Source: Triatoma infestans
Taxonomy: Eukaryota; Arthropoda; Insecta; Hemiptera; Reduviidae
Direction: 5' to 3'
Length of the DNA: 64,000 bases
Assembly: GCA_011037195.1 (NCBI GenBank)
Contig: JAAEAF010004265.1
Location: forward strand, 1 to 64,000
Positions 55,591 to 64,000 of the stretch are shown here, in pieces. Under the pieces are notes generated by a model, which saw only the letters and a program-made list of their open reading frames with translations, made no database searches and was not told the origin of the DNA. Positions within the stretch are counted from its first letter, which is position 1. Each line of letters begins with the position of its first letter. Both the position numbers and the translations under genes were made by a program.

Positions 55591-56889
55591 ATGCCTTCCA
55601 ACACCCCCTCTATATTTATGTAAGGACAAATGAGTCAAATTTATAATAATATTGACTTAAAAAGAGAAATCCTATGAGTGTTAATACATTAATTTTTATT
55701 TTTAATTTTTATTTAGTCTACTTTACATGTTATTTATATTTGTCTTTGATATTTATCTTTATATGTTATTTACAAGCTAGGGGAAAAAAAGCAATGAAAA
55801 TAACATTTAACGATAAAGATAATTTAAAGATACACAAATTTTTCCTTCAAATTTTGAATAATTTTAAATTCCAATATTTATAAACTCTAAATACTTCTTC
55901 CTGATTATCTAATTACACTATTCTTTGCATTGATTTTTCTAAATAAGGTTTTTCTTAAAAAATGTGTTTATATGTTGCGGTATCTGGATTGTGCCTTCTT
56001 CAATGGCATTTTCCTTTTGTCCTAATTGTATTGCACTATTTTATGTTTACACATATTTATTATCACCCCTTGTTACATTTCTCTTGTTACATTACTTGAT
56101 TACATATCCTTATATGTACTACATAGTAACTTTGGTGTTTATTTATAAATATTCTTGAATTAACAAGTTTAAAGGAAATTTAGAAAGTAGTTTTCGAGAA
56201 AATTTGTATAAAATGAAAAGTCCCACCGTAAACTGGAACTTCCGAAGGATTGATATTGATAAACTTTATTGTCGAATTCTGGAAGCACTTCTATCATTCT
56301 CCGATTTTCTCTTTTTGAGTACACGTAACACACACACACACCACATTTTTTATATAAAATGCGTTTTTGTTGAAAACTCAAATTAGAAAATTTTTGTAGC
56401 GCGATGGCAATCCTTGCAGAAATGGGAGAGAAAACAGTACTAATCATCATCGAATGCGCAAATTGGCAATACTAGTCATCGCCGTATGAGCAAAATAAAA
56501 TTAAATAATTTAATGCAAAGTTTCTCTCTCTGACAAAGAATTTTAGTCAGTTAGTAAAAAAGGGGATCGATTCCCCAGGTCTGAGTGGTGACGTCACCGG
56601 TTTTTTGGCGCCAACTTGACCTGGTGTCTACTCCCATTTACTCACTACCTCTGGGTCTAGCTATAGTGATCTGTGTGATATTATACACCACTCTCTATTA
56701 TTTCTTTAATCCATGTGAACCACTTAGTGCAGGATCAAGAAAACATCGCTAGTATGTCTTACTTATTCACATATCACTATTGGCTATTCACTGGGATTCT
56801 ATATTAGTCAAGTAGTAGGGAATTACTTTACTTTACACTAATCGTTAAAGTAAAATACAAAATTTCTACCTCCTCTAAGACTATGCCAA
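55591..56889. other. no gene; AT-rich, X fragment near 56170-56460
   Basis: Open frames at 55674-56158 are AT-driven hydrophobic runs. 56185-56300 carries X blocks (AGTAGTTTTCGAGAAAATTTG). A GC-richer piece at 56560-56640 has no motif. Confidence 0.45.
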
Positions 56890-56958
56890 TAATTAAACAA
56901 GCTAAAAAATTAATTGGCTGGGGCCAAAGAAGAAAGTTTTTATTTTTTAAAAAAGTTT

Positions 56959-56999
56959 GTTCGACGTTTCAGACACCTTTGGTGTCCTTCCTCAGGAAC
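56959..56999 (-). ncRNA. hammerhead ribozyme motif, HH2 left arm (intact core)
   Basis: Minus strand: stem I strand GTTC, core CTGAGGA, stem II GACACC-AAA-GGTGTC, GAAA, short stem III in ACGT, GTC, and GAAC pairing with GTTC. All core residues are present. ACGT is self-complementary, again allowing pairing between two ribozymes. Confidence 0.82.
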
Positions 57000-57218
57000 T
57001 ACAAAACAAAAAATATGGATATCAAGAAAATTGTATGATAAAATTAAAACATATACCAATTAAACAATATTAGAAAGATATGATACCTGTTAAGGAAGAA
57101 TGGAGAGTCGTTTAACATTCCTCTTTAACAGGTATCATATCTTTCTAATATTGTTTAATTGTTATATGTTTTAATTTTATCATACAATTTTCTTGATATC
57201 CATACTTTTTGTTTTGTA

Positions 57219-57258
57219 GTTCCTGAGGAAGGATACCAAAGGTGTCCGAAACGCGAAT
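57219..57258 (+). ncRNA. hammerhead ribozyme motif, HH2 right arm (one-base deletion)
   Basis: GTTC, CTGAGGA 57223-57229, stem II GATACC-AAA-GGTGTC (one G-U/T pair), GAAA, then CGCGAAT where the other arm has CGTCGAAC. The cleavage triplet has lost its T and one stem I pair is changed, so this arm is probably inactive. Confidence 0.75.
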
Positions 57259-57326
57259 AAACTTTTTTTAAAATAAAAAGTTTCTTCTTTAGCTCCAGCC
57301 AACTAATTTTTTAGCTTGTTTAATTA

Positions 57327-58125
57327 ACAACGGCCAAACATAAATATTGTTTACATTGGTATGCCAACAATTATTTAATAAAGAGATTTCATACTTTTCC
57401 TGTTTCTTAATCCTGTGTGTGTGTGTGTGTGTGTGTATAAAAGTGATGATCTGTTTAGATACTACCATCGCATCCGTGCAAAGAATGCGGTCAAAACTTG
57501 TCAACTGAACTAGAATTTTACTGAGTTTGTTTTTTTCTTTTTTGTTTCAAGGTGCAAGGATTTTGAAGGGCAAGATTAAGTATTATTGTAAACCCCCACT
57601 TCAGTACAATGTAAAGTTCTACCTCTTAAATAATGTCAACGTCATGAAAAGAAATGCTAGAATCACAAGTTTTGAAGTAAATCGCTCAACTAGACTTGCG
57701 TTTTACAGAATAGGTTGCTAACACGTTCGGAATTTTCTCGGAAACCGGTAACAATTTTCATTAATCTTGTAAAGCTAATTACACATAATAAACGCATACA
57801 TTTTATTTGAACATTTTTCCGGAAAGCTTTATTTTGTGGTTCCGGAAACGAATTAGTTCAGATATCAATTGTGTGCCTCAGATCGAACTGCTAACTATTG
57901 CAAGACAAAGAAATCACATTCAAGTGCTTTATCTGCAAGCAACATTACCCCCACCAATATCAATAGAGATCACTGTAGTTGGGAAGGCTTAACACAAATC
58001 TAAACAATACTTACATATATATAAACACACACAAAGGCCTTATCTAAAAACATTTTTTTCGTACTTAGGGGGCTTCAAAACATACACATATACATAATAA
58101 TCATAATAATAACAATAATAATAAT
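57327..58125. other. no gene; TG microsatellite at 57413-57436 and X blocks
   Basis: 57720-57860 has X blocks (GGAATTTTCTCGGAAACCGG, ATTTTTCCGGAAAGC). 57527-57720 has an open frame with no motif. 58095-58127 is an (AAT)n run leading into a SINE. Confidence 0.5.
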
Positions 58126-58350
58126 AAGGGAAGGGAGCTAAGTGGTTAGCGAACTGGACTCCCACGCGGATGACCCGGGTTCGAGTCCAGCTGTGATAGC
58201 CTTAGATTTTTTCTTTCTAGGAGCCTCTACAGCTCACTGTCCGGTGATGGACACTGTTGTCTGTAACGAGAGAACACTGTCCTGAGGCCGGTAGTGCACT
58301 GAGAAGGCTCCGGGCGCCAATGACCACAGATGTTGCGCGCCTTAAATTAA
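58126..58350 (+). mobile_element. tRNA-derived SINE, full length, plus strand
   Basis: Head AAGGGAAGGGAGCTAAGTGG with A box GCTAAGTGGTTAGCG (58137-58151), B box GGTTCGAGTCC at 58178-58188, body TTTCTAGGAGCCTCTACAGC, ACTGTCCGGTGATGG, a short duplication-like CACTGT, and the 3' end GGCGCCAATGACC, ACAGATGTTGCGCGCC, TTAAATTAAAAAT. The internal boxes form a Pol III promoter. It inserted between (AAT)n runs that may partly be its own tail. Confidence 0.92.
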
Positions 58351-58589
58351 AAATAATAATAATAATAATAATAATAGTCTTTATTATTCAATTAGAAAAC
58401 AAAATATAATACTAAGAAATCTTATTAAGACAGACATACTCTTGCTCTGTCGACCATCAGAGGTTCAAAACATATACATATGATCAATGTAAAATAATCT
58501 TAAATATTTTAAGGATTCAGGTTTTTGTATGTTGATGGCAGCGAAAGCCTGGAAAATCATTATTCTAATTAATCCCGTCAAATCCAATC
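58351..58589. other. (AAT)n run then unassigned sequence
   Basis: AAT repeat at 58349-58376, then AT-rich sequence of no recognised type. Confidence 0.5.
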
Positions 58590-58866
58590 TAACATAATTG
58601 ATTAAAAATGCCTGAAAGAATAATCCCATTTTCGCTTCAGCCCAAGAAGCGCCAGTCGCCCATATTTGGCGGGAACTGTTTGGGTTCAGCAGGCCCTATT
58701 TCCCTCCGCCATTAAGTTCTCTGGGCTTCGCTACCAAGTTTGCTAATAACTGTAGCTCCCCACTTCTTTTCACGAATAGAAACGGTAAAATTTAAGCTCT
58801 CACGGGAATTGAATCGTGACGCTCGCATGAAAGACTTGTGAGCTAACCACTACATTACCAGGGTGG
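58590..58866 (-). mobile_element. second tRNA-derived SINE family, minus strand
   Basis: The minus strand starts AGCCACCCTGGTAATGTAGT, GGTTAGCTCACAAG (A box), with a B box CGATTCAATTCCCG (58806-58819 region), and continues into GTGAAAAGAAGTGGGGAGC, GGTAGCGAAGCCCAGAG, TTAATGGCGGAGGG and TTGGGCTGAAGCG. The tRNA-like head and body differ from the other SINEs here, so it is a separate family. The 3' end is not sharp. Confidence 0.65.
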
Positions 58867-60194
58867 CTTCTATGATATAATTTAATCGAAAATTATTGCT
58901 AACTATTAGGAAACAGCACGATTAAATTAATTATACTAATAAAAATAAATAAAAAACAAATAGATTACAAGTTTTACAAAATAAATAGGGAACCATTTAT
59001 TGGATGAGGACAGCAAGAAAAAGAATAAATTAGAAATGATAAATAGCAGAATAATGTTTAGTGTTTAGATGAGAGTGGTGAATACATTCACAGTGTGAAG
59101 TGCGAGCAGTGCGGAGATTTACTGCTCGACCAGCTGTAATTATTAAAAAAAATTTAATTTTTCATTTTCTTGGCAGTCACCGTCATCACGTGCTCGACCA
59201 CGTGATAATGCATGTGGTTGGATTGGCCAACCCAACCCAAACAGACATACGGTATCAATAATGAATTCAATTTGTGGTGAACAGAGTGAATAAAAAACAA
59301 GTATTCACCATCAACAATTGCATATGGGCGCACTTTGCTATATGAGGTCTCTCTATTTAGCGGTGAAGTTGGCAGCACTCTCGGACCAGCTGGAGTACAT
59401 AAATTAGCGGAGTTACAGTAAGAAGAAGGGGTCATCTGCCAGCTTGCACACAGGCGCTCACCGCCTTGTGCACCTTCCAGACAGTTCGCGTTTGACTAAA
59501 CATCAACCAGCACAAAAAAAAAAATTCTCAAAATTATGCAATAAATCTTATATTTCACATGCTCTCATCGCTGGTAAGAAAGGAACTATTGTGATCTTCT
59601 CACATTTTCTAAATTGAGTTTCCTCCGGAAATACATGTTCTGAGATTTTCCGAAAAAATTTGTTGGCGAATAATCTATGTTTTGTGTGTGTGTGTGTGTG
59701 TTTCAATATAATATATAAGGGAAGCCTAATATCATCCTTCTCCCAGTCCCAGTCAATTAAAATGTAAATCAGTTTTCCCAGCAAAATATTTCAAATATAA
59801 GCGACGAGCTACGTGGGTACGCAGTAAGTATAAAAAGTTTAAAGATAATAATGGAAATGATTTTTCAAGTGCGAAAAAAATTCCCAGTAAAGTAGAACTT
59901 CCATCAGAGGATTCCATCGGAACGGTTGTATTAGCAGTTCCAAATTATACTTGCTTTTGGTTTTGTGTTTTCATCTTATATAACTCCCACGCTGACAGAC
60001 GCGCACATGCACACACACACGGGCGCGCCCTTTTCTAGAACCATTATTTTGGACTCAGGAGGCCTCACAACTTATATTTCCGGTAAAAATTCAATTTAGA
60101 AACTCTGAGAAGAATGCAGTATTTCCAGGAACAAAAGTGAAAGAAAATTTTACTTAGAAATCAGAAATTAGAACAAAAAAAAAAAAATGACGAG
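58867..60194. other. no gene; GC-richer patch 59100-59480, TG microsatellite 59684-59701, X blocks
   Basis: 59190-59225 has CACGTGCTCGACCACGTG, a short imperfect palindrome. The open frames 59435-59154 and 59784-59548 (minus) have no motifs. 60020-60150 carries X blocks (TATTTCCGGTAAAAATTC). Confidence 0.4.
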
Positions 60195-60560
60195 GAACAC
60201 TCACATCACTTTCTCTCACTGCAGTTGACACCAGATGTAGGTGACAAATTTCCTTCAAACTTATACTGTTTACTAAATGTTTGCTCCTCCTTCACTTTTA
60301 TATCAATTGGAGAAATATCTGAACTTAATAAAATGACTTTTTTGAGGAAACTTCTTCCTCACCCCTTAAACTTCTTTAAATGAAGTTTCTCGGGAAAAGT
60401 TACCTATAAAAGTGATGGAGGGGGGGTCTCTGTGTTCATAGTTAGTGTAACAAATTTAATGAATTCCGTCAGTGAATTTAAGATGAAATCGTAGGAAATA
60501 ACTTCAGTAAAAATGCACTTCCGATCAACCGATTTTCTTCAAATTCAGTTTTTTGACCAC
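60195..60560 (+). repeat. X-family repeat copy
   Basis: AACACTCACATCACTTTCTC, GACAAATTTCCTTCAAACTT, TTTTATATCAATTGGAG, GAACTTAATAAAATGAC, CTTCTTTAAATGAAGTTTCT, CATAGTTAGTGTAACAAA and GATCAACCGATTTTCTTC in order. Collinear with 8855-9290. Confidence 0.75.
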
Positions 60561-60827
60561 ATATTTAATTCTAATTAATATTTTTTAGATGACAGAACTC
60601 TATAACAAACTAGAATAGCACTTTACAGGAAAACATAAACCCATCCCTCTCCCAAAAACTGCCTTAAATGAATTGGCTTGATATTGCCTTAATATTGATT
60701 TGAATTGAATGATATTGTCAAATTTCTCAAAAACATTTACACCAACTGTGCAGAAATTTTGAAATTTGTCTCAAAATATTAGACAATACTAAGCAAAATG
60801 TTCTTTCCAAAAAAACAACACATTGTT

Positions 60828-61112
60828 ACTAACCACCTCTATAAACAACACAATGTCACTAACCATCTCTTTAAACAACTCAATGTTACTAACCACCTGT
60901 ATAAACAACACAATATCACTAAACACCTCTATAAACAATTCAATCTTACTAACTTCCTCTATAAATAACACAATGTCACTCACTAGCTACCTCTATAAAC
61001 AACACAATGTCACTAACTACCTCTATAAACAACACAATGTCACTAACTACCTCTATAAACAACACAATATCACTAACCACCTATATAAACAACAAAATGT
61101 CACCAACTACCT
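60828..61112 (+). repeat. 30-bp minisatellite, about nine to ten copies
   Basis: Unit AACCACCTCTATAAACAACA then CAATGTCACT; 30 bases, so each unit is ten codons. Plus frame 60823-61152 is open through the array (repeating SINNTMSLT-like text) and the minus strand is open for 64 codons (DIVLFIEVVSN-like repeats). One unit carries a 4-base insertion (60980-60984). Multiple-of-three length keeps frames open by itself and is no proof of coding. Confidence 0.9.
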
Positions 61113-62674
61113 CTATCAACTTCTCGTAAAAATGTCTAGATATTTCTTCTGATAAGAGAGAAAGTAAAAAAAAAGATAAACTCCGAATTGGCGGAAGTAC
61201 AGTAGCCAAAGTTTATTCTGTTTTCCCTCCCTCAAATATTATAAAATATATTTTAGTAAAGTGGGTGGCTGGTTAATAAAAATTGTGCATAGTGCCTGCA
61301 GTGTCACACTAACAATCTGTCTTTATTATTGGAGGACGCAGGAAATAATTTGCAAAAGGAAAAATTATGTTGGCAGGGCGACCATTTGATAACTGGCCAA
61401 CAGTAATTTTTCTTCTCCTGAGAAGCAGGTTGCGTGTGCTCGACCATGACGTATAAATTGACCTACCACTAGTCCTGGCTCACCTGAGACCCATTAGCCA
61501 CCACAAATCTCTTTAGCCTGTTGTCAAACTCTTACTCCACTCTCTCTCAGTCTACATACATATGCGCATACACACAATCACTTCCACGAATTCCAAAATA
61601 TATCTCACACAAACCTTACACCTTAAAAAGAGGTTGCCAATTTCTTGGTACTCGCTAATACCTCATTTATTGTGACAGTTTTTGAAACATTCCCCTGTTT
61701 ATATTCCATACAATATTTTTAAATACTATAAATTACCTAGCTGAGGTTTATTAATTTATTCTTTCAGCTGAGGAAAACAAAGGAAGAAATTATTCATATT
61801 GATATAAATATAACATACATACACTGCTTACACAGCTGACTGTGCCTTCTTTGTTTGATCCTGAGCATATGTACTACCTACTTGGTAGCAACATGTAGTG
61901 TGAGAACATACAACGGCACTGGCCGTGTATGGTTGGCCTCACAGATCTTCCCGCACACACACACAACCCACTCCAAACAATCAATTTCCTTAAAAAAAAG
62001 TATTAAATAAAAATTATTTATAGTTTGCAGGTTTAAGTGTGCAGCGGGTCTGTGGAATTTAAAGAAAATAATTGGAGCCATCTGAGAGAGAAATACAACG
62101 AAAAACAAACAAAAAACTCAACTTTAAGTCACACTTCGGGTTGACAGTCTGAAACTATCGTGTCCAAACAAAAGTTGTATCTAAACGGAATTGGAATTAG
62201 ACTTGCAAGAACAACCGTTTTCTTGCCATTCAGTCCAATTGGGATCTGCATTAATGGGCAATATGGAAACTTGGACGCTCTTGGTGTGTTAGTTTTAACA
62301 TTTAGCAATCTGCATTATTAATATCTGGCCACTACCAGGTGGTGCAAACATACTATAGGCAATATTAGAGGAGGGCCACTACACATTTAGAAAGTGCAAT
62401 CACAACTATAAACCTAGTTCTAGCAGAAATGCACCAATACTCGAGTACGACTGTATGCCAAATGGTGCACTGTTTTAGTTACTCTATTATTAGTGGCCAG
62501 TGCTAAAAACATCACTTCATAATAATTGTGCAACTTCATACATTTAAGTGAAGAAAAATCTTAAACCACCTTAAACTATATTTCTAGCCTAATACATAAA
62601 CATTAAAAAATAAATGTATAAGTAATAAATACACAAAACAGTGCAGATGCCTGGTTTAGTTGGTTTTTCATTTT
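61113..62674. other. no gene recognised
   Basis: AT-rich, with CA-rich patches at 61560-61590 and 61950-61970 and X-like blocks near 62050-62200. No supported coding sequence. Confidence 0.45.
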
Positions 62675-62800
62675 TTTTTTAAATCTGGCGTGAAACACAA
62701 ACACAGTTCCTCTTGGTACAATACTTTTCTTTTACTAACAAACAATTATAAGTGACAGATTTTCTTCATTCTTGGCATTTTTACTTAATGTTTGATAATG
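62675..62800 (+). repeat. X-family terminus
   Basis: AAATCTGGCGTGAAACACA, ACACAGTTCCTCTTGG and GTGACAGATTTTCTTCATTC in family order. Confidence 0.7.
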
Positions 62801-63586
62801 TGTTGGTCGAAGAAGTACGTGTTGGTCAGCTCATAGAAAATAGCTGCTAGCTGAGACTACCTATAATCCAGTTGTCAGACTCGCAACAAAACTCTGTAAT
62901 TTAATTTAATTGAATTCTCTTGAAATTAATCCTGTCATTTAATTTAATTTAATTCTCCAGAACCTCCATAATTCAATATATGCGAAAAAATGTTTAAAAT
63001 AAAAGTGATAGGTTAATATACATACAATGAAATTTCAAATGTTTGAGTAAATCATTTTAGAAAATTTCAAAAAAGAACTATTCAGTAAAACTGGAATCGA
63101 GTGTACCTATTCCAAAATGGAATTCTATTTAAGCAATGGGTATAGAGTCGTACCCAAAAATCGCTGCAGGCATTTTCGACAAAATTGTTAAAAACGGAAT
63201 GATGGATTTTTGACGGAAACTTTCATGTCGGACGCAAGTGTGGCAGCTAAACGGACACACGGACGCAAGTGTGGCAGCTAAACGGACACACATATATACA
63301 TACCACTCATTAGTATGAAAAATAATTTTGTTCCTATTCAAGGGCCTAATTATGCATTCACGGTGAAAACTCAATTTCCTAAGTTTATCAAGCTCGCAAT
63401 TTAGGTATTCGTTTAGAAATTTTACACAATCTAGCCCGTTTCTAGTCTTAGTAGATAGTTAGGTGTGTTAATCGGTAATTGTAAGATGGATTTAAAAAAT
63501 GAAAATTGAGCTTTTTCTACATCGTCAGCATATGGAGACTCCAAATTTCAGATGAATAAAGCACAGTTATAATTTTGGATAATTAA
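62801..63586. other. no gene; X-family blocks at 63050-63400
   Basis: GGACGCAAGTGTGGCAGCTA occurs twice (63230 and 63263), a 33-bp tandem duplication inside an X copy, followed by an ACACATATATACATAC tract. The rest is AT-rich. Confidence 0.5.
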
Positions 63587-63892
63587 AAAAAGCGGAAGAG
63601 GAGACGTTGGTGGAGGCGTGAAAGTTTTGCGGAGGGATCTCTTCTCGGATGCAATTTACTTTCAACGCTAAAAATAGAAGACAGCATGGGGTTCCGAAAC
63701 TTTACCCGTTTGACCCAAAGTGATTTCGAAGAATTACTCCAGCTTTTAGGCAGAACGATTGAGAAAAGAAAAAGCAGATGTAGAGAAACCATTCCACCAT
63801 CTCTGAGGTTGGCAGTGATGCTGCGTTTTGTGGCAAATGGAGAATCGTTCACCAGCCTCATGCTTTCAGGATATCGAAGCAATCAATTCAAT
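63587..63892 (+). pseudogene. PIF/Harbinger (HARBI1-like) transposase N-terminal fragment
   Basis: An open frame starts after a TAA at 63584-63586; its first ATG is at 63686. It reads GFRNFTRLTQSDFEELLQLL, then CRETIPPSLRLAVMLRFVAN and GESFTSLMLSGYRSNQF, the conserved region in front of the catalytic domain of HARBI1-like transposases (F-R-x-x-F-R-M, then I-S-x-x-x-R-L-A-x-x-L-R-F-L-A-T-G). The sequence before 63686 is basic and also open. The catalytic acidic residues would lie downstream but the similarity stops at about 63892. Confidence 0.85.
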
Positions 63893-64000
63893 ACCACTCT
63901 CTCCTGCGAATTTAGTTCGCCACCTTGGATGTACATCGACAAAAGAATAACATGGAATCCACATATGAAACTAAAAAGACTGGAACTTAACAAACGGAAT
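63893..64000 (+). pseudogene. Jockey-like LINE RT fragment joined to the Harbinger fragment
   Basis: The same frame continues open to the window edge and reads MYIDKRITWNPHMKLKRLEL, the block YLGMxIDxRLTWxxH that follows the catalytic site in Jockey-clade RT. One base is missing just before it, so the preceding Leu-Gly is out of frame. The rest of the element lies beyond the window. Confidence 0.75.

Larger units (their letters stand above)
56890..57326. mobile_element. 437-bp palindrome: HH2 hammerhead element as inverted pair
   Basis: Left arm 56890-57102 and right arm 57116-57326 are inverted copies (about 212 bp, few mismatches) around a 13-base centre (GAGAGTCGTTTAA). Both contain TAATTAAACAAGCTAAAAAA at the outer edge and a hammerhead motif in the middle, on the minus strand in the left arm and plus in the right, so the units are head to head. 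No ORF. No target duplication seen. The CTGAGGA-AGGAYACC-AAA-GGTGTC-GAAAC motif is a known type in Penelope-like elements. Confidence 0.88.

Noticed and set aside
58770..58866. A functional tRNA gene on the minus strand
   Set aside because: A and B box-like words are present, but the acceptor stem and anticodon arm do not close and SINE-like body sequence follows; called as a SINE.

Overview
The window is animal nuclear DNA, probably from an arthropod or a similar invertebrate. It is AT-rich and full of microsatellites. It carries a mix of eukaryotic transposons: Ty3/gypsy, BEL/Pao, Jockey-like and RNase H-bearing LINEs, a Penelope-like element, a Helitron, Tc1/mariner, PIF/Harbinger and tRNA-derived SINEs. 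There is nothing bacterial: no operons and no compact genes. I recognise no host gene; every convincing coding stretch belongs to a transposable element and nearly all are broken. The species cannot be fixed from sequence alone.

Layout. 1-4460: a Ty3/gypsy retrotransposon, gag to integrase, with scattered stops. 5194-6268: a LINE 3' end inserted with a 14-bp target duplication. 7830-11862: two decayed minus-strand LINE pieces, the second with a 14-bp duplication. 13.3-13.9 kb: an AT minisatellite split by an insertion, then a hammerhead repeat. 14.6-17.6 kb: a 3'-truncated Jockey-type LINE between two 93-bp direct repeats. 18.8-20.7 kb: a minus-strand LINE with RT and RNase H. 21.5-22.4 kb: the end of a Penelope-like element (GIY-YIG nuclease). 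23-29 kb: SINEs and decayed repeats. 29.5-31.8 kb: a cluster of hammerhead-ribozyme repeats arranged head to head, one pair holding a LINE at its apex. 36.9-38.3 kb: a LINE followed by a SINE. 40.9-45.4 kb: more hammerhead repeats, a 980-bp inverted-repeat element and a SINE palindrome. 45.6-46.8 kb: a mariner remnant abutting a BEL/Pao integrase. 47.6-53.6 kb: a long minus-strand LINE (gag, APE, RT, RNase H) with a 953-bp Helitron inside it and two covarying stem-loops in its 3' region. 56.9-57.3 kb: a 437-bp palindrome with a second hammerhead family in each arm. 58-63 kb: SINEs, a 30-bp minisatellite and decayed repeats. 63.6-64 kb: a Harbinger transposase fragment running into a Jockey RT fragment.

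The most interesting content is the hammerhead-ribozyme repeats. A unit of about 150-170 bp (called HH1 here) occurs at least seven times. At its centre lies a type I hammerhead: CATC, then CTGANGA, a GGGCG/CGCCC stem II, GAAA, a self-complementary ACCGGT stem III and GTC, closed by GATG pairing with CATC. A second family (HH2) has different arms but the same core and forms the 56.9 kb palindrome. Penelope-like elements are known carriers of such ribozymes, and a Penelope GIY-YIG fragment lies in the window. Several of these repeats, and one SINE, sit as head-to-head inverted pairs; one pair is bounded by a 12-bp target duplication, so it appears to have inserted as one foldback unit.

All functional statements come from reading motifs by eye. 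No alignment, folding or database search was run.
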